Shown here: in pieces, positions 36,629 through 45,094 of the stretch
How the letters are laid out: the number at the start of each line of letters is the position of its first letter
Position numbering within the stretch: position 1 is the first letter of the stretch
Assembly: GCA_009668225.1 (NCBI GenBank)
Contig: WJYK01000006.1
Span: 186,001 to 250,000 of the forward strand
Length of the DNA stretch: 64,000 bases
DNA from: Enterobacteriaceae bacterium RIT693
GTDB taxonomy: Bacteria; Pseudomonadota; Gammaproteobacteria; Enterobacterales; Enterobacteriaceae
Direction: 5' to 3'
The notes under the pieces: model-generated
The model's database searches: none
Seen by the model: only the letters and a program-made list of their open reading frames with translations
What the model was told of the DNA's origin: nothing
Made by a program: the position numbers and the translations under genes

Positions 36629-37462
36629 ATGCAGCGCTTACTTCTGATTGTAGCGGTGTGTTTATTAAGTGGTTGTTTGACGGCTCCGCCAAAAGAGGCC
36701 GCTAAACCGACGTTGCTGCCTCGAGCACAAAGCTATCTCGACCTGACGCATCTGCCAGAGGCAAAAGGAAAGCTTTATGTGTCGGTATATAACATTCAGG
36801 ATGAAACGGGCCAGTTTAAGCCCTATCCGGCCAGTAACTTTTCTACCGCCGTGCCGCAAAGCGCAACGTCTATGCTGGTCACCGCGCTGAAGGATTCCCG
36901 CTGGTTCATTCCGCTTGAACGTCAGGGGCTGCAAAACCTGCTTAACGAACGCAAAATTATCCGCGCCGCGCAGGAAAACGGTACCGTGGCGGATAATAAT
37001 CGAGCCCCGCTGCACTCGCTGATGGCGGCAAATGTGATGATTGAAGGGTCGATTATTGGCTATGAAAGCAACGTGAAGTCGGGCGGTGCAGGCGCACGTT
37101 ACTTTGGCATTGGCGCGGACACACAGTATCAGCTTGACCAGATAGCCGTTAACCTGAGGGTCGTCGACGTCAGCACCGGGGAAGTCATGTCGTCGGTCAA
37201 CACCAGCAAAACGATTCTCTCGTACGAAGTGCAGGCTGGGGTCTTCCGGTTTATTGATTACCAGCGCCTGCTGGAAGGTGAAATAGGCTATACCAGCAAC
37301 GAGCCGGTGATGCTGTGCCTGATGTCCGCCATTGAAACCGGCGTTATCTATCTGATTAACGATGGCATCGACCGTGGGCTGTGGGATTTGCAAAACCCTG
37401 CCGATATTAACAACCCGGTGCTGGTGAAGTATAAAGAGCTCTCTACGCCGCCGGCCTCCTGA
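36629..37462 (+). CDS. csgG: Curli secretion channel lipoprotein CsgG
   Basis: Nonameric outer-membrane lipoprotein channel for curli subunits. The 277-residue product (same as E. coli) has lipobox LLSGC (Cys16), then LTAPPKEAAKPTLLPRAQSY, the pore constriction region YPASNFSTAVPQSAT (Tyr51/Asn55/Phe56 area of the mature protein), and GYESNVKSGGAGARYFGIGA, a transmembrane hairpin. It ends csgDEFG and is followed by a strong terminator. Confidence 0.97.
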   Translation: MQRLLLIVAVCLLSGCLTAPPKEAAKPTLLPRAQSYLDLTHLPEAKGKLYVSVYNIQDETGQFKPYPASNFSTAVPQSATSMLVTALKDSRWFIPLERQGLQNLLNERKIIRAAQENGTVADNNRAPLHSLMAANVMIEGSIIGYESNVKSGGAGARYFGIGADTQYQLDQIAVNLRVVDVSTGEVMSSVNTSKTILSYEVQAGVFRFIDYQRLLEGEIGYTSNEPVMLCLMSAIETGVIYLINDGIDRGLWDLQNPADINNPVLVKYKELSTPPAS

Positions 37463-37474
37463 TGACCGTTTCTC

Positions 37475-37513
37475 GCGAATAAAAAAACCAGCTTTCGCTG
37501 GTTTTTTATTCGC
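37475..37513. terminator. Bidirectional terminator between csgG and ycdZ
   Basis: AAAAAACCAGC (37482-37492), loop TTTC, GCTGGTTTTTT (37497-37507), extended by GCGAAT / ATTCGC. It serves the convergent genes; the ycdZ stop falls inside it. Confidence 0.9.
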
Positions 37514-37994
37514 TAAGCAATGAACCTGCTTTCGGTTTGGGCTTCTCTCGTCTTGCCGCCAGCCACAGCCCGCTGTTTTTCATTGCGAAGCCGAAGACCA
37601 GGCCCAGCAGCAGCGAAGGCACCACGTTATGCCACTCCCCCTGATTCGCAAAGGTTGCGCAGGCGCCGATAAAAGTGCCGGGGACAAACGACAGTAAAAT
37701 ATGGCGAGCCTGAATACACATCAGGAATGCCACCACGCCGGTCATGATATAGCCGAGGATTTCAGCATGCGGCGCCAGCGCGCTGCCGTGAATAATCACC
37801 AGCGCCCAAAGCACGCCGCTGCACAGGGTACACAGAGAAATAAAAAGCCCCTTCATACCGCCCTGCGGACAGGCAAAATAGGCGGTACAGCCGAGGAAAC
37901 CGGCCCAGCCTAACAGGCCGAGACTCACCGCAACCCAGCCCCAAAGGCCAGAAAGAATACCGGTGGTGATTGCAAGTGGAATAAGTGTCTTCAT
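37506..37994 (-). CDS. ycdZ: Inner membrane protein YcdZ (DUF1097)
   Basis: Membrane protein of 162 residues with about five helices: ITTGILSGLWGWVAVSLGLL, WAGFLGCTAYFACPQGG, and three more. It matches DUF1097 by the GxxxYFA..GG signature. Function unknown. It lies between csgG and ycdY as in E. coli. It is a single-gene unit in a reading direction opposite to csgDEFG. Confidence 0.9.
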   Translation of the reverse strand: MKTLIPLAITTGILSGLWGWVAVSLGLLGWAGFLGCTAYFACPQGGMKGLFISLCTLCSGVLWALVIIHGSALAPHAEILGYIMTGVVAFLMCIQARHILLSFVPGTFIGACATFANQGEWHNVVPSLLLGLVFGFAMKNSGLWLAARREKPKPKAGSLLSE

Positions 37995-38097
37995 GGCGCC
38001 GTATCATAGCAGAGGCTTAGCCTCTCACTACGATCTGGCGCACATTTTTTGCAAATCAAAAATCAGCGTTGCAGTTTAATTGTGACTCAAGTCACAA

Positions 38098-38652
38098 TTA
38101 TTCCTCCTCTGATTCCTGCAGCTCATCGCGCATGGCCTGCAGCGCTTCACGGCTGATCGCCGCCAGCGTGCGGTAGAACGGCGTGGTGGCATGGGCTTCA
38201 ACTTTGCCGAGGAACGTCCCGCACCACGGCATCAGGTACTCATCAAACAGCGTTACCTGCGCTTCAAACTCATCCTCCTGGGACTGGTCCTCAAGCCAGG
38301 AAGCCGCCAGCAGCAGCGTCCCGAAATGGTCGGCAGATGACTCCCCAAGCGGCATTCCACGCTGTTTCAGGAACTGACGCACTTCCCCTTCATCACTTCC
38401 CTCTTCCCATGCTGAGCGAAAAGGCGGCACGCTGCACTTTTCACCCACGAACAGCGCGTTGAAATCCGCCGCCAGCAGCTGCGGGTCACAGTTGTTCTGC
38501 AAACGCCCCAGCAGCTCATCCTGCTCCAGTGGCCAGCTTGCCGCCAGCTTCCCTTCACGGATCAGCGTAAACAAAGGCACCAGCAGAGGATCCTGCGGCT
38601 GGCGATAAAATAGCGATCCGAGTACGCGGCAAATAATTGAAAACTCATTCAT
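38098..38652 (-). CDS. ycdY: TorD-family chaperone YcdY
   Basis: All-helical redox-enzyme maturation chaperone of the TorD/DmsD family. In E. coli YcdY helps load zinc into YcdX. The 184-residue product has the family N-terminus (MNEFSIICRVLGSLFYRQPQ) and LNALFVGEKCSVPPFRSAW-type region (here FNALFVGEKCSVPPFRSAW), with the acidic C-terminal helix. It lies 28 bp downstream of ycdX in the same direction. Confidence 0.92.
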   Translation of the reverse strand: MNEFSIICRVLGSLFYRQPQDPLLVPLFTLIREGKLAASWPLEQDELLGRLQNNCDPQLLAADFNALFVGEKCSVPPFRSAWEEGSDEGEVRQFLKQRGMPLGESSADHFGTLLLAASWLEDQSQEDEFEAQVTLFDEYLMPWCGTFLGKVEAHATTPFYRTLAAISREALQAMRDELQESEEE

Positions 38653-38680
38653 GACTGGCTCTATCCATTACGGGTGTTAA

Positions 38681-39418
38681 TTACAGTGTGGCAAATTCGG
38701 CAATCGGCGCCATGCCGCGAGCTTCAAGGAAGCCCAGCAGGCGCTGCGGAGAAACGTTCAGGATCCGCTCTTCCGGGAAATTGATTTCATCGAGGATTTT
38801 GCGGCACTCGCTAAAATCGCCCAGCGTGAAGGCGGTATGAGAGTCCGACCCTAAGGCCAGCCAGCCGCCAGCATCACGCACGGCTTCAGCAATAGCGCGG
38901 CAGTTCGGGCCACTGCCGATGCGAGAGTGGGTAAACGAAGAGTTGTTCAGCTCCAGCGCAACGTTATATTTCGCCGCTGCCGCCGCAACGGCCGGGATAT
39001 CAATTTCGAATTTAGGGTTACCCGGATGGCTGATGATATGTACGTCACCGTTGGCCATTGTCGCGATCATCGCTTCGGTATGAGTCGCTTTGTCTTTTGG
39101 CGGGAAAACCGGCTCGTGGAAGCCAGCGATAATCAAATCCAGCGCGTCGAGCATCGGGCCGGTGCAGTCAATTTCGCCTGCGGTGTTTTTAATATTCGAC
39201 TCGATCCCACGCAAAATCCCGACGCCGTCAACCAGCCTTGGCCAGATGCGCATATTCACAAAATGCCAGTAATGTGGCGCATCCGCCATGTCCGGGCCGT
39301 GGTCGGTGATGGCAAACAGCCTGATACCTTTTGCTTTAGCTACGGCAATGTAATCATGGAGGGTACTGTAGGCGTGGGTGCTGGCAACGGTGTGCATATG
39401 CAGGTCAACGGGATACAT
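38681..39418 (-). CDS. ycdX: Zinc phosphatase YcdX (PHP family)
   Basis: PHP-domain phosphatase with a trinuclear zinc site, linked to swarming in E. coli. The 245-residue product shows the metal motifs DLHMHTVAS (about residues 5-13), [10 protein letters not shown] (about 36-45), [10 protein letters not shown] (about residue 131) and [10 protein letters not shown] (about residue 192). The start [10 protein letters not shown] is favoured because AGGAGAAAG sits just upstream and it agrees with E. coli; the frame open to 39457 is not supported. Followed by its chaperone gene ycdY. Confidence 0.95.
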   Translation of the reverse strand: MYPVDLHMHTVASTHAYSTLHDYIAVAKAKGIRLFAITDHGPDMADAPHYWHFVNMRIWPRLVDGVGILRGIESNIKNTAGEIDCTGPMLDALDLIIAGFHEPVFPPKDKATHTEAMIATMANGDVHIISHPGNPKFEIDIPAVAAAAAKYNVALELNNSSFTHSRIGSGPNCRAIAEAVRDAGGWLALGSDSHTAFTLGDFSECRKILDEINFPEERILNVSPQRLLGFLEARGMAPIAEFATL

Positions 39419-39521
39419 GGCTTTCTCCTTTTCTATTTTGGCTAAGGATACCAGCAATCCGTGACAATTTTTAGCCTGCCTGCGAGAAGGTTATTCGCCC
39501 GGCAAAAGCCGGGCTTGCGGC

Positions 39522-40463
39522 TCAATAGCCGTGCTGAAGAGAAACTTCACCGGAGACAGATTCACCGTTTTCCAGTTGGGTAATGGTTTTTGCAATATAG
39601 GCAATGGCCTCGTCAGGACGAGTGACCGCAGCCACGTGCGGCGTAATCGCCACGCGAGGATGTGCCCAAAGCGGGCTATTTTCCGGCAGCGGCTCTTTAG
39701 AGAAGACGTCGAGCATCGCGCCTTTAAGCTGCCCCGAATCTAACGCCGCCAGCAGATCGGCTTCAACCAGGTGCACCCCGCGCGCAAGATTTATCACGTA
39801 GGCTTCTTTAGTCAGCTGGCCCAGCAGCTCACGGTTGATGATGCCCACGGTTTGCGGGGTGTTTGGCAGCAGGTTAATCAATACGCGTGTGCCGCTCAGG
39901 AAGGCAGGCAGTGCTTCGCCGCCGGCAAAACTCTCTACCCCAGGGAAATCTTTTTTGCTGCGGCTCCAGCAACGAACCGGGAACCCCCAGGCCACAAGGC
40001 TTTCCGCCACTTTACCACCAAGCACGCCCGCGCCGAGAATGCCAACAGTGAAATCCTCACGGCGATAATCTTCCAGCGGCTGCCATTGCCTCTGCTGTTT
40101 TTGTATCTGGTAGTCGTCAAAACGGCGGAACCAGTGCAGTACCTGGCTGACCGCGTACTCCTGCATCTGTAGCCCCATACCCGTATCTTCCAGGCGGAAC
40201 AGCGGCACGCCGTCAGGCAGCATATCCGGGTGAGTCTGAAGTTTACTGAGTATAGCGTCAACGCCTGCGCCAAGGGCAAATACACCCTTGAGCCCTTTAC
40301 GGCCGCTAAGCATTTCCACTGGCGGATGCCAAACCAACGCATAGTCTGCGGGCTGCTGGTCCCCCTGCTTCCACTGGCGTACTCGCGCTCCAGGCAGGGC
40401 CTGCTGAAGGCGATTCAGCCAATACTCTGTGTCAAAAGTGGGGTGATGAAAAATAATGTCCAT
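39522..40463 (-). CDS. ghrA: Glyoxylate/hydroxypyruvate reductase A (GhrA)
   Basis: NADPH-dependent 2-ketoacid reductase of the D-isomer-specific dehydrogenase family. The 313-residue product has the NAD(P) fold motif [17 protein letters not shown] (about residues 138-154), followed by RCWSRS (arginine/serine suits NADPH), the catalytic Arg in [12 protein letters not shown] and the Glu/His pair in [10 protein letters not shown] and [11 protein letters not shown]. Start [13 protein letters not shown] at 40463 has AGGAGG upstream. Confidence 0.96.
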   Translation of the reverse strand: MDIIFHHPTFDTEYWLNRLQQALPGARVRQWKQGDQQPADYALVWHPPVEMLSGRKGLKGVFALGAGVDAILSKLQTHPDMLPDGVPLFRLEDTGMGLQMQEYAVSQVLHWFRRFDDYQIQKQQRQWQPLEDYRREDFTVGILGAGVLGGKVAESLVAWGFPVRCWSRSKKDFPGVESFAGGEALPAFLSGTRVLINLLPNTPQTVGIINRELLGQLTKEAYVINLARGVHLVEADLLAALDSGQLKGAMLDVFSKEPLPENSPLWAHPRVAITPHVAAVTRPDEAIAYIAKTITQLENGESVSGEVSLQHGY

Positions 40464-40603
40464 ACTGCCTCCTTTTTTTCTTAGGCTTACCCGAATCGAG
40501 GTGCCTTGCAAGCACTAATGCAATAAAAAGCAGCATCTTGTGATGCTTTAAGAGTCAAGTTGGATGAAGTTTGGCTAAACGCACCAAAAACATGAAATTA
40601 GCA

Positions 40604-40632
40604 TTGACGGCCAAGGCCATTTTCCCTAAATT
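40604..40632 (+). promoter_or_regulatory. Promoter of first tRNA-Ser
   Basis: TTGACG (40604-40609), 17-base spacer, TAAATT (40627-40632), followed by a GC-rich discriminator (AGCGCCCG), which is typical of stringently controlled stable-RNA promoters. Confidence 0.85.
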
Positions 40633-40666
40633 AGCGCCCGTTCCAGCAGCGCTGGAGCGACAATAT

Positions 40667-40754
40667 GGTGAGGTGTCCGAGTGGCTGAAGGAGCACGCCT
40701 GGAAAGTGTGTATACGGCAACGTATCGAGGGTTCGAATCCCTCCCTCACCGCCA
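40667..40754 (+). tRNA. serX: tRNA-Ser (anticodon GGA), copy 1
   Basis: 88-nt class II tRNA with encoded CCA. The acceptor stem GGTGAGG pairs with CCTCACC. The anticodon stem CACGC / GTGTG encloses loop CTGGAAA with anticodon GGA at 40701-40703, reading UCC and UCU. A long variable arm (TATACGGCAACGTATC) and T arm GAGGG-TTCGAAT-CCCTC follow. It sits beside ghrA, as serX does in E. coli. Confidence 0.97.
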
Positions 40755-40767
40755 TATTCAAAGAAGA

Positions 40768-40795
40768 GCTCGCATGCAAATGCGGGCTTTTTTTT
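40768..40795 (+). terminator. Terminator after tRNA-Ser copy 1
   Basis: GCTCGCAT (40768-40775), loop GCAA, ATGCGGGC (40780-40787), eight T. Confidence 0.9.
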
Positions 40796-40920
40796 CGCAT
40801 ATTGCACCCTGAGGGAGCGGATGAGAACCCTCGACCGGGGTTCGACAACCTGCTTTAGCAGGTTGGACAGCGGTATCACTTGTGATAACGCTGCCCCGAA
40901 GGAGTGAGCTTGCGAATCAC

Positions 40921-41046
40921 AAAACGGCAGGACAGCCGTTTTGCATTGCCTGCGGCAACCCGTAAGGCGAGCGCCACGGACGGCGCGAGTGATATCCCTC
41001 CCTCACCGCCATATTTAAAGAAGAGCTCGCATGCAAATGCGGGCTT
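40921..41046 (+). repeat. RtT-like repeat with orphan tRNA-Ser 3' end, copy 1
   Basis: A hairpin AAAACGGC / GCCGTTTT and a second around GCGCC ... GGCGC lead into an orphan copy of the tRNA 3' end plus its trailer and terminator stem (ATCCCTCCCTCACCGCCA then the 3' flank, 40994-41046). No tRNA body precedes it. The layout recalls the repeats with tRNA 3' ends after tyrT in E. coli that give rise to RtT RNA. The terminator stem here is followed by CATTC rather than T, so it may be inactive. Confidence 0.7.
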
Positions 41047-41176
41047 CATTCATAGACCGTATACAGCCCCCTGCCCTTGGCCAGGAAATGGAGAGGGTGT
41101 AAACCACCCAATTTGCCTTAAAATCGGCCTAACCGCTCAGACCTTAACCGAACGCGGCATAATCCATAAATTAGGC

Positions 41177-41205
41177 TTGACCGAAGAGAGATGACTCCCT
41201 ATAGT
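41177..41205 (+). promoter_or_regulatory. Promoter of second tRNA-Ser
   Basis: TTGACC (41177-41182), 17-base spacer, TATAGT (41200-41205), followed by the GC-rich stretch AGCGCCCCG. Confidence 0.87.
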
Positions 41206-41246
41206 AGCGCCCCGTTGCCCACCTAAGGTGAGCAGCAAAACAATAT

Positions 41247-41334
41247 GGTGAGGTGTCCGAGTGGCTGAAGGAGCACGCCTGGAAAGTGTGTATACGGCAA
41301 CGTATCGAGGGTTCGAACCCCTCTCTCACCGCCA
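41247..41334 (+). tRNA. tRNA-Ser (anticodon GGA), copy 2
   Basis: Same as copy 1 in body and anticodon (CTGGAAA loop, GGA), with two base differences: the T loop/stem reads TTCGAAC and the 3' acceptor strand is TCTCACC, giving a G-U pair at the last acceptor position. Own promoter upstream and own terminator downstream, so it is expected to be expressed. Confidence 0.96.
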
Positions 41335-41347
41335 CATTTAAAGAAGA

Positions 41348-41375
41348 GCTCGCATGCAAATGCGGGCTTTTTTTT
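41348..41375 (+). terminator. Terminator after tRNA-Ser copy 2
   Basis: Same stem as the copy 1 terminator: GCTCGCAT / ATGCGGGC with GCAA loop and eight T. Confidence 0.9.
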
Positions 41376-41429
41376 CGCATATTGCTTACGGCAGAGAGTG
41401 GGTGAGAAGCCTCGACCGGGTTCGACCAA

Positions 41430-41523
41430 ACGGCAGGACAGCCGTTTTGTACCGCCTCCGGCGACCCGCAGGGCGAGCGCCATGGACGGCGCGAGTAAAT
41501 CCCTCCCTCACCGCCATATTTGA
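41430..41523 (+). repeat. RtT-like repeat with orphan tRNA-Ser 3' end, copy 2
   Basis: Direct repeat of 40921-41011: AAACGGCAGGACAGCCGTTT hairpin, then GGGCGAGCGCC ... GGCGCGAG, ending in an orphan 3' end ATCCCTCCCTCACCGCCA (41499-41516). The orphan end matches copy 1 of the tRNA rather than the nearer copy 2. The purine catabolic island starts just after it. Confidence 0.7.
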
Positions 41524-41530
41524 TGAGAGA

Positions 41531-41556
41531 GCCTGAATTCACATTCAGGCTTTTTT
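41531..41556. terminator. Terminator between the tRNA repeat and ygeV
   Basis: GCCTGAAT (41531-41538), loop TCAC, ATTCAGGC (41543-41550), followed by six T on the plus strand. It may also stop ygeV transcripts coming the other way. Confidence 0.85.
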
Positions 41557-41596
41557 ATTGCCCGGGCCCTGTTAAAAACGCTCGTAGCGTACGAAA

Positions 41597-43387
41597 TCAT
41601 TGCTCACCAGCAAGCGAATACTTCTTGAGTTTGCGATATAGGGTGGCAATCCCAATCCCCAGCTCCTCCGCCGCCTGCTTTTTATTGCCATACTTCGCCA
41701 ACGCATCTCGGATCATCTGCCTCTCCATCCCTTCCAGGGCTGTGACATTAGCTTCCTGCAAATCAACGTTAACATCAGACTTGCTCTGAGGTGGCTCATA
41801 TTCGGGCACCTTATTGCTATTAACAAGATTAGGCGGTAATAACGGCAGATCGATAATCTCACCGGAAGGCACGACATTAACCAGGTATTCCATCATATTG
41901 CTTAACTCGCGTATATTCCCGGGCCACCGGTAGTGCCTGAGAAAGCTAATGACTTCAGGCGTCACGCCAGGATAGACAAGATTGAGGCGGTGAGTATGCA
42001 AGTGCAGGAAATAGTGAATGAGCAACTCGATATCATCCCGGCGCTCGCGGAGAGGCGGGAGACAAAGCGGGATCACGTTGAGCCGATAGTAGAGATCTTC
42101 ACGAAATTTTCCTGCAGCAATAAACTGTTCAAGGTTCTGATTTGTAGCAGAGATAATCCTGAAATCTACCGGTACTGGATGGCTGGCGCCAACAGGTTGT
42201 ACCTCACGAGCCTCAATTGCCCGCAGCAGCTTGGCCTGCAGGGTTAAAGGCATATCACCAATCTCATCAAGAAACAGGGTGCCGAGGTTCGCCGCCTGAA
42301 TCAAGCCGGTCTTGCCGTTCGCCGAAGCGCCGGTAAAAGCCCCCTTCACATAACCAAAAAGCTCGCTTTCCAGCAGCGCTTCCGGAATAGCCGCGCAGTT
42401 GATAGCAATAAAAGGTTTGGTACGCCGATCGCTAATCTTATGAATTGCCCGGGCAGCCACCTCTTTACCTGTACCACTCTCGCCTACAATCATTACGCTT
42501 GAAGGGCCAGGAGCGATGCGGGCCATCAACTTTTTAAGCTGGCGCATTGGCAGGCTTTCTCCAACCATCTCTTCAATCAACGGCCCTTGCCCTTCCTGAA
42601 GAGCGGGTAAATCCGTGGAAGAGTGCGATTGATGAAAAGCCATTAAAAATAACCACTGATCCTGAACCGCATGAAGCTGACCAATAATAAGCGCTTTCTG
42701 GTCATCAAAGGAGATAATGTGCTGCATATGACCACGCTTAAAATTATCCTTAAACGTTAACGATCGAAAACCGATCGTTTTACCAATCATATTCCCCTGC
42801 GTGGCGCCAATAATTTTCAATGCTGTCTGATTAGCAAACTTAACCTTTTGGTCATTTCCCACCACCAGAACACCCTGATCCATATTTTCGATTATTGTTA
42901 AAAAAACCTTATGGATATTATCGCTCCCTGCCTGTTCCTGTAAAAAACGGGAAACAAATAGCGAAGAAACATGACGAACATAATCGGAAAAGGCTTGAAC
43001 ATTTTCGCTAACTCTCGCCTGTTGCTCGCAAGTTAGTGCAACCAGGCTAATCACGCCAACGCACTGTTCTTGATAGATAACCGGCGTGCCAATAAAGGCT
43101 TTCTCTTGACAACTTTCTTTACTGGTACAGTCCTTACATAAGGGATCGAAGCGGGAGTGCATAACCACCCGCTCCTTCTTACTTTCCAGAACATAGCTTA
43201 ATAGCTGGGAGTTTGTTTCTAATTTTTGCCCCAACAGTTGATTGAAATCCCCGGTACCCGCCACCCTACGCAAGCAGTTGTCAACGATCTCAACATCTAA
43301 CTGCAGCACGCTGGAAAGCATTCGGGCAAACTTTTGAATGGTAGGCTGGATCTGCATTAAAACGGATGGGGTTATAGAGGAAACCAT
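41597..43387 (-). CDS. ygeV: Sigma-54-dependent transcriptional activator YgeV
   Basis: Enhancer-binding protein expected to control the purine catabolic genes of this island. The 596-residue product has an N-terminal GAF-like sensor with a cysteine cluster (CKDCTSKESC, about residues 84-93), a PAS domain (IIENMDQGVLVVGNDQKVKF, about residues 168-187), a central AAA+ domain with Walker A GESGTGKE (about residue 302) and the sigma-54 contact loop GAFTGA, and a C-terminal Fis-type HTH (KQAAEELGIGIATLYRKLKK). It matches E. coli YgeV in domain order and length. Divergent from ygeW. Its ligand is unknown; a purine or the redox state is possible. Confidence 0.93.
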   Translation of the reverse strand: MVSSITPSVLMQIQPTIQKFARMLSSVLQLDVEIVDNCLRRVAGTGDFNQLLGQKLETNSQLLSYVLESKKERVVMHSRFDPLCKDCTSKESCQEKAFIGTPVIYQEQCVGVISLVALTCEQQARVSENVQAFSDYVRHVSSLFVSRFLQEQAGSDNIHKVFLTIIENMDQGVLVVGNDQKVKFANQTALKIIGATQGNMIGKTIGFRSLTFKDNFKRGHMQHIISFDDQKALIIGQLHAVQDQWLFLMAFHQSHSSTDLPALQEGQGPLIEEMVGESLPMRQLKKLMARIAPGPSSVMIVGESGTGKEVAARAIHKISDRRTKPFIAINCAAIPEALLESELFGYVKGAFTGASANGKTGLIQAANLGTLFLDEIGDMPLTLQAKLLRAIEAREVQPVGASHPVPVDFRIISATNQNLEQFIAAGKFREDLYYRLNVIPLCLPPLRERRDDIELLIHYFLHLHTHRLNLVYPGVTPEVISFLRHYRWPGNIRELSNMMEYLVNVVPSGEIIDLPLLPPNLVNSNKVPEYEPPQSKSDVNVDLQEANVTALEGMERQMIRDALAKYGNKKQAAEELGIGIATLYRKLKKYSLAGEQ

Positions 43388-43520
43388 AATCGACCTTTAG
43401 CATTGAAGTATTTCATCCTTAATTCAGGCAAGGATATCATTCTCCGCTGGCTAAAAATTGACCCAGTTGGTTTTCTTGTTTGTCACCGATCCCAAAAATC
43501 AAAGAATCCTGCACAATTTA

Positions 43521-43578
43521 TATCAAATTGATAATTTTGCAGAAAAATTTATCAATTGGCGAACTCCGCTTGTATCAA
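43521..43578. promoter_or_regulatory. Candidate YgeV operator cluster upstream of ygeW
   Basis: Perfect palindrome TATCAAATTGATA (43521-43533) followed by two TATCAA half sites at 43550-43555 (TATCAA in ATTTATCAATTGG) and 43573-43578. The same 13-bp motif recurs in the two other promoter regions of the island. It lies 155-215 bp upstream of a sigma-54-like promoter, the usual distance for an activator of this class. Confidence 0.65.
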
Positions 43579-43734
43579 AAAGTGCTATTCCAATTTCTCT
43601 GCGATGACCATCCAGATACAGAGAAATCCTTAGGTAAGTTTTTTCTGAACAATAAACCTTATTAGGCATTATTTCGTGACGAAGGTCTCATAATTACCGC
43701 CATTTAGCCCTGGAGCTAATTCATCATGGGGAGC

Positions 43735-43750
43735 TGGCACACTTATTGTT
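43735..43750 (+). promoter_or_regulatory. Candidate sigma-54 promoter of ygeW operon
   Basis: TGGCACACTTATTGTT against the consensus TGGCACG-N4-TTGCW: the -24 element is nearly perfect; the -12 element reads TTGT in place of TTGC. It lies 98 bp upstream of the ygeW start. Confidence 0.6.
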
Positions 43751-43847
43751 AGTGATATTCCAGCGCTGGCAGTCGCTATTTCTCTATCCCCTTACGTTCG
43801 ACCGCACAGCAATCATTAAGCCCGTTGTTCACGACCAGGACCTAAAA

Positions 43848-45035
43848 ATGAAAACTGTTAACGACTTAATCCAGGATATCAATAAATATGACTCTCACCT
43901 CCACGAGAAAGATTTTTTACTGACGTGGGAGCAAACGCCCGATGAGCTAAAGCAAGTGCTGGATGTCGCGGCCTCACTTAAAACGCTACGGTCAGAAAAT
44001 ATCGCCACAAAAGTATTTAACAGTGGGTTAGGTATTTCGGTTTTTCGCGACAACTCTACCCGTACCCGTTTTTCCTATGCTTCAGCGCTGAATTTACTTG
44101 GCCTCACCCAGCAGGATCTTGATGAAGGAAAGTCGCAAATTGCCCACGGAGAAACGGTACGCGAAACCGCCAATATGATCTCTTTTTGTGCCGACGCCAT
44201 AGGTATCAGGGATGACATGTTTTTGGGAGCCGGTAATGCCTATATGCGGGAGGTGGGAGAAGCGCTGGACGACGGGCATAGACAGGGCGTATTACCGCAG
44301 CGACCCGCGCTCATCAATCTGCAGTGTGACATTGATCATCCAACACAATGTATGGCCGACCTCGCATGGCTACGTGAACACTTCGGCTCGCTGGAAAATC
44401 TGAAAGGCAAGAAAATTGCAATGACATGGGCATACTCACCCAGCTATGGCAAACCGCTTTCGGTACCACAAGGCATTGTGGGGCTTATGACGCGCTTCGG
44501 GATGGAGGTTACCCTGGCGCATCCGGAAGGTTATGACCTGATCCCGGACGTCATTGAAGTGGCCAGACGTAACGCAGCGGCTTCCGGCGGGAGTTTCCGT
44601 CAGGTCACTGATATGGCTGAGGCTTTTAAGGATGCCGATATCGTTTACCCGAAATCATGGGCACCTTACAAAGTGATGGAAAAACGCACTGAACTCCTGC
44701 GCGCTAACGACCATGAAGGACTGAAAACGCTGGAAAAAGCGTGTCTTGCACAAAACGCTGGTCATAAAGACTGGCACTGCACTGAAGAGATGATGAAAAA
44801 AACCCGCAATGGGGAAGCTTTGTATATGCACTGCCTGCCTGCGGACATCACGGGCGTGTCATGTGAAGAAGGTGAAGTCACCGAGGCCGTGTTCGAGAAA
44901 TACCGCATCGCCACCTACAAAGAGGCAAGCTGGAAGCCTTATATCATCGCCGCCATGATCCTGTGCCGCAAATTTACTCAACCGGGGCTGCTACTCAAGC
45001 AGCTCCTGAGCGAAGCGCAAAAACGCGTCAGGTAA
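43848..45035 (+). CDS. ygeW: Carbamoyltransferase YgeW
   Basis: Member of the aspartate/ornithine carbamoyltransferase family whose true substrate is unsettled. The 395-residue product has the carbamoyl phosphate motif STRTRFSYAS (about residues 70-79), LINLQCDIDHPTQCMADL with the HPTQ signature, and the HCLPAD motif (about residues 338-343). It is much longer than ArgF and matches E. coli YgeW closely. In a catabolic direction it would phosphorolyse a carbamoyl (ureido) intermediate from ring opening and pass carbamoyl phosphate to carbamate kinase YqeA. First gene of ygeWXY-hyuA-yqeA. Ribosome site AGGA. Confidence 0.94.
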   Translation: MKTVNDLIQDINKYDSHLHEKDFLLTWEQTPDELKQVLDVAASLKTLRSENIATKVFNSGLGISVFRDNSTRTRFSYASALNLLGLTQQDLDEGKSQIAHGETVRETANMISFCADAIGIRDDMFLGAGNAYMREVGEALDDGHRQGVLPQRPALINLQCDIDHPTQCMADLAWLREHFGSLENLKGKKIAMTWAYSPSYGKPLSVPQGIVGLMTRFGMEVTLAHPEGYDLIPDVIEVARRNAAASGGSFRQVTDMAEAFKDADIVYPKSWAPYKVMEKRTELLRANDHEGLKTLEKACLAQNAGHKDWHCTEEMMKKTRNGEALYMHCLPADITGVSCEEGEVTEAVFEKYRIATYKEASWKPYIIAAMILCRKFTQPGLLLKQLLSEAQKRVR

Positions 45036-45094
45036 TCCATTCTGGCTGGCAAAGGCCATCCATGCCGCTTAGTCATTAAAACTAAGGATCGAGT

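Larger units (their letters stand above)
43388..43847. other. ygeV-ygeW divergent intergenic region
   Basis: 460 bp, AT-rich. It contains the operator cluster and the sigma-54-like promoter listed separately. In-frame extension of ygeW upstream (to 43746) lacks homology. No other gene seen. Confidence 0.7.

Noticed and set aside
40571-40858. 95-codon ORF running through tRNA-Ser copy 1
   Set aside because: It reads across the tRNA, its promoter and its terminator; no coding support.
40994-41011. Third and fourth tRNA-Ser genes
   Set aside because: Only the 3' ends are present at 40994 and 41499; D arm, anticodon arm and acceptor 5' strand are absent.
41171-41542. Minus-strand ORF across the second tRNA-Ser and repeat
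   Set aside because: Same reason: opposite-strand reading of the tRNA and repeat; similarity to other tRNA-antisense ORFs only.
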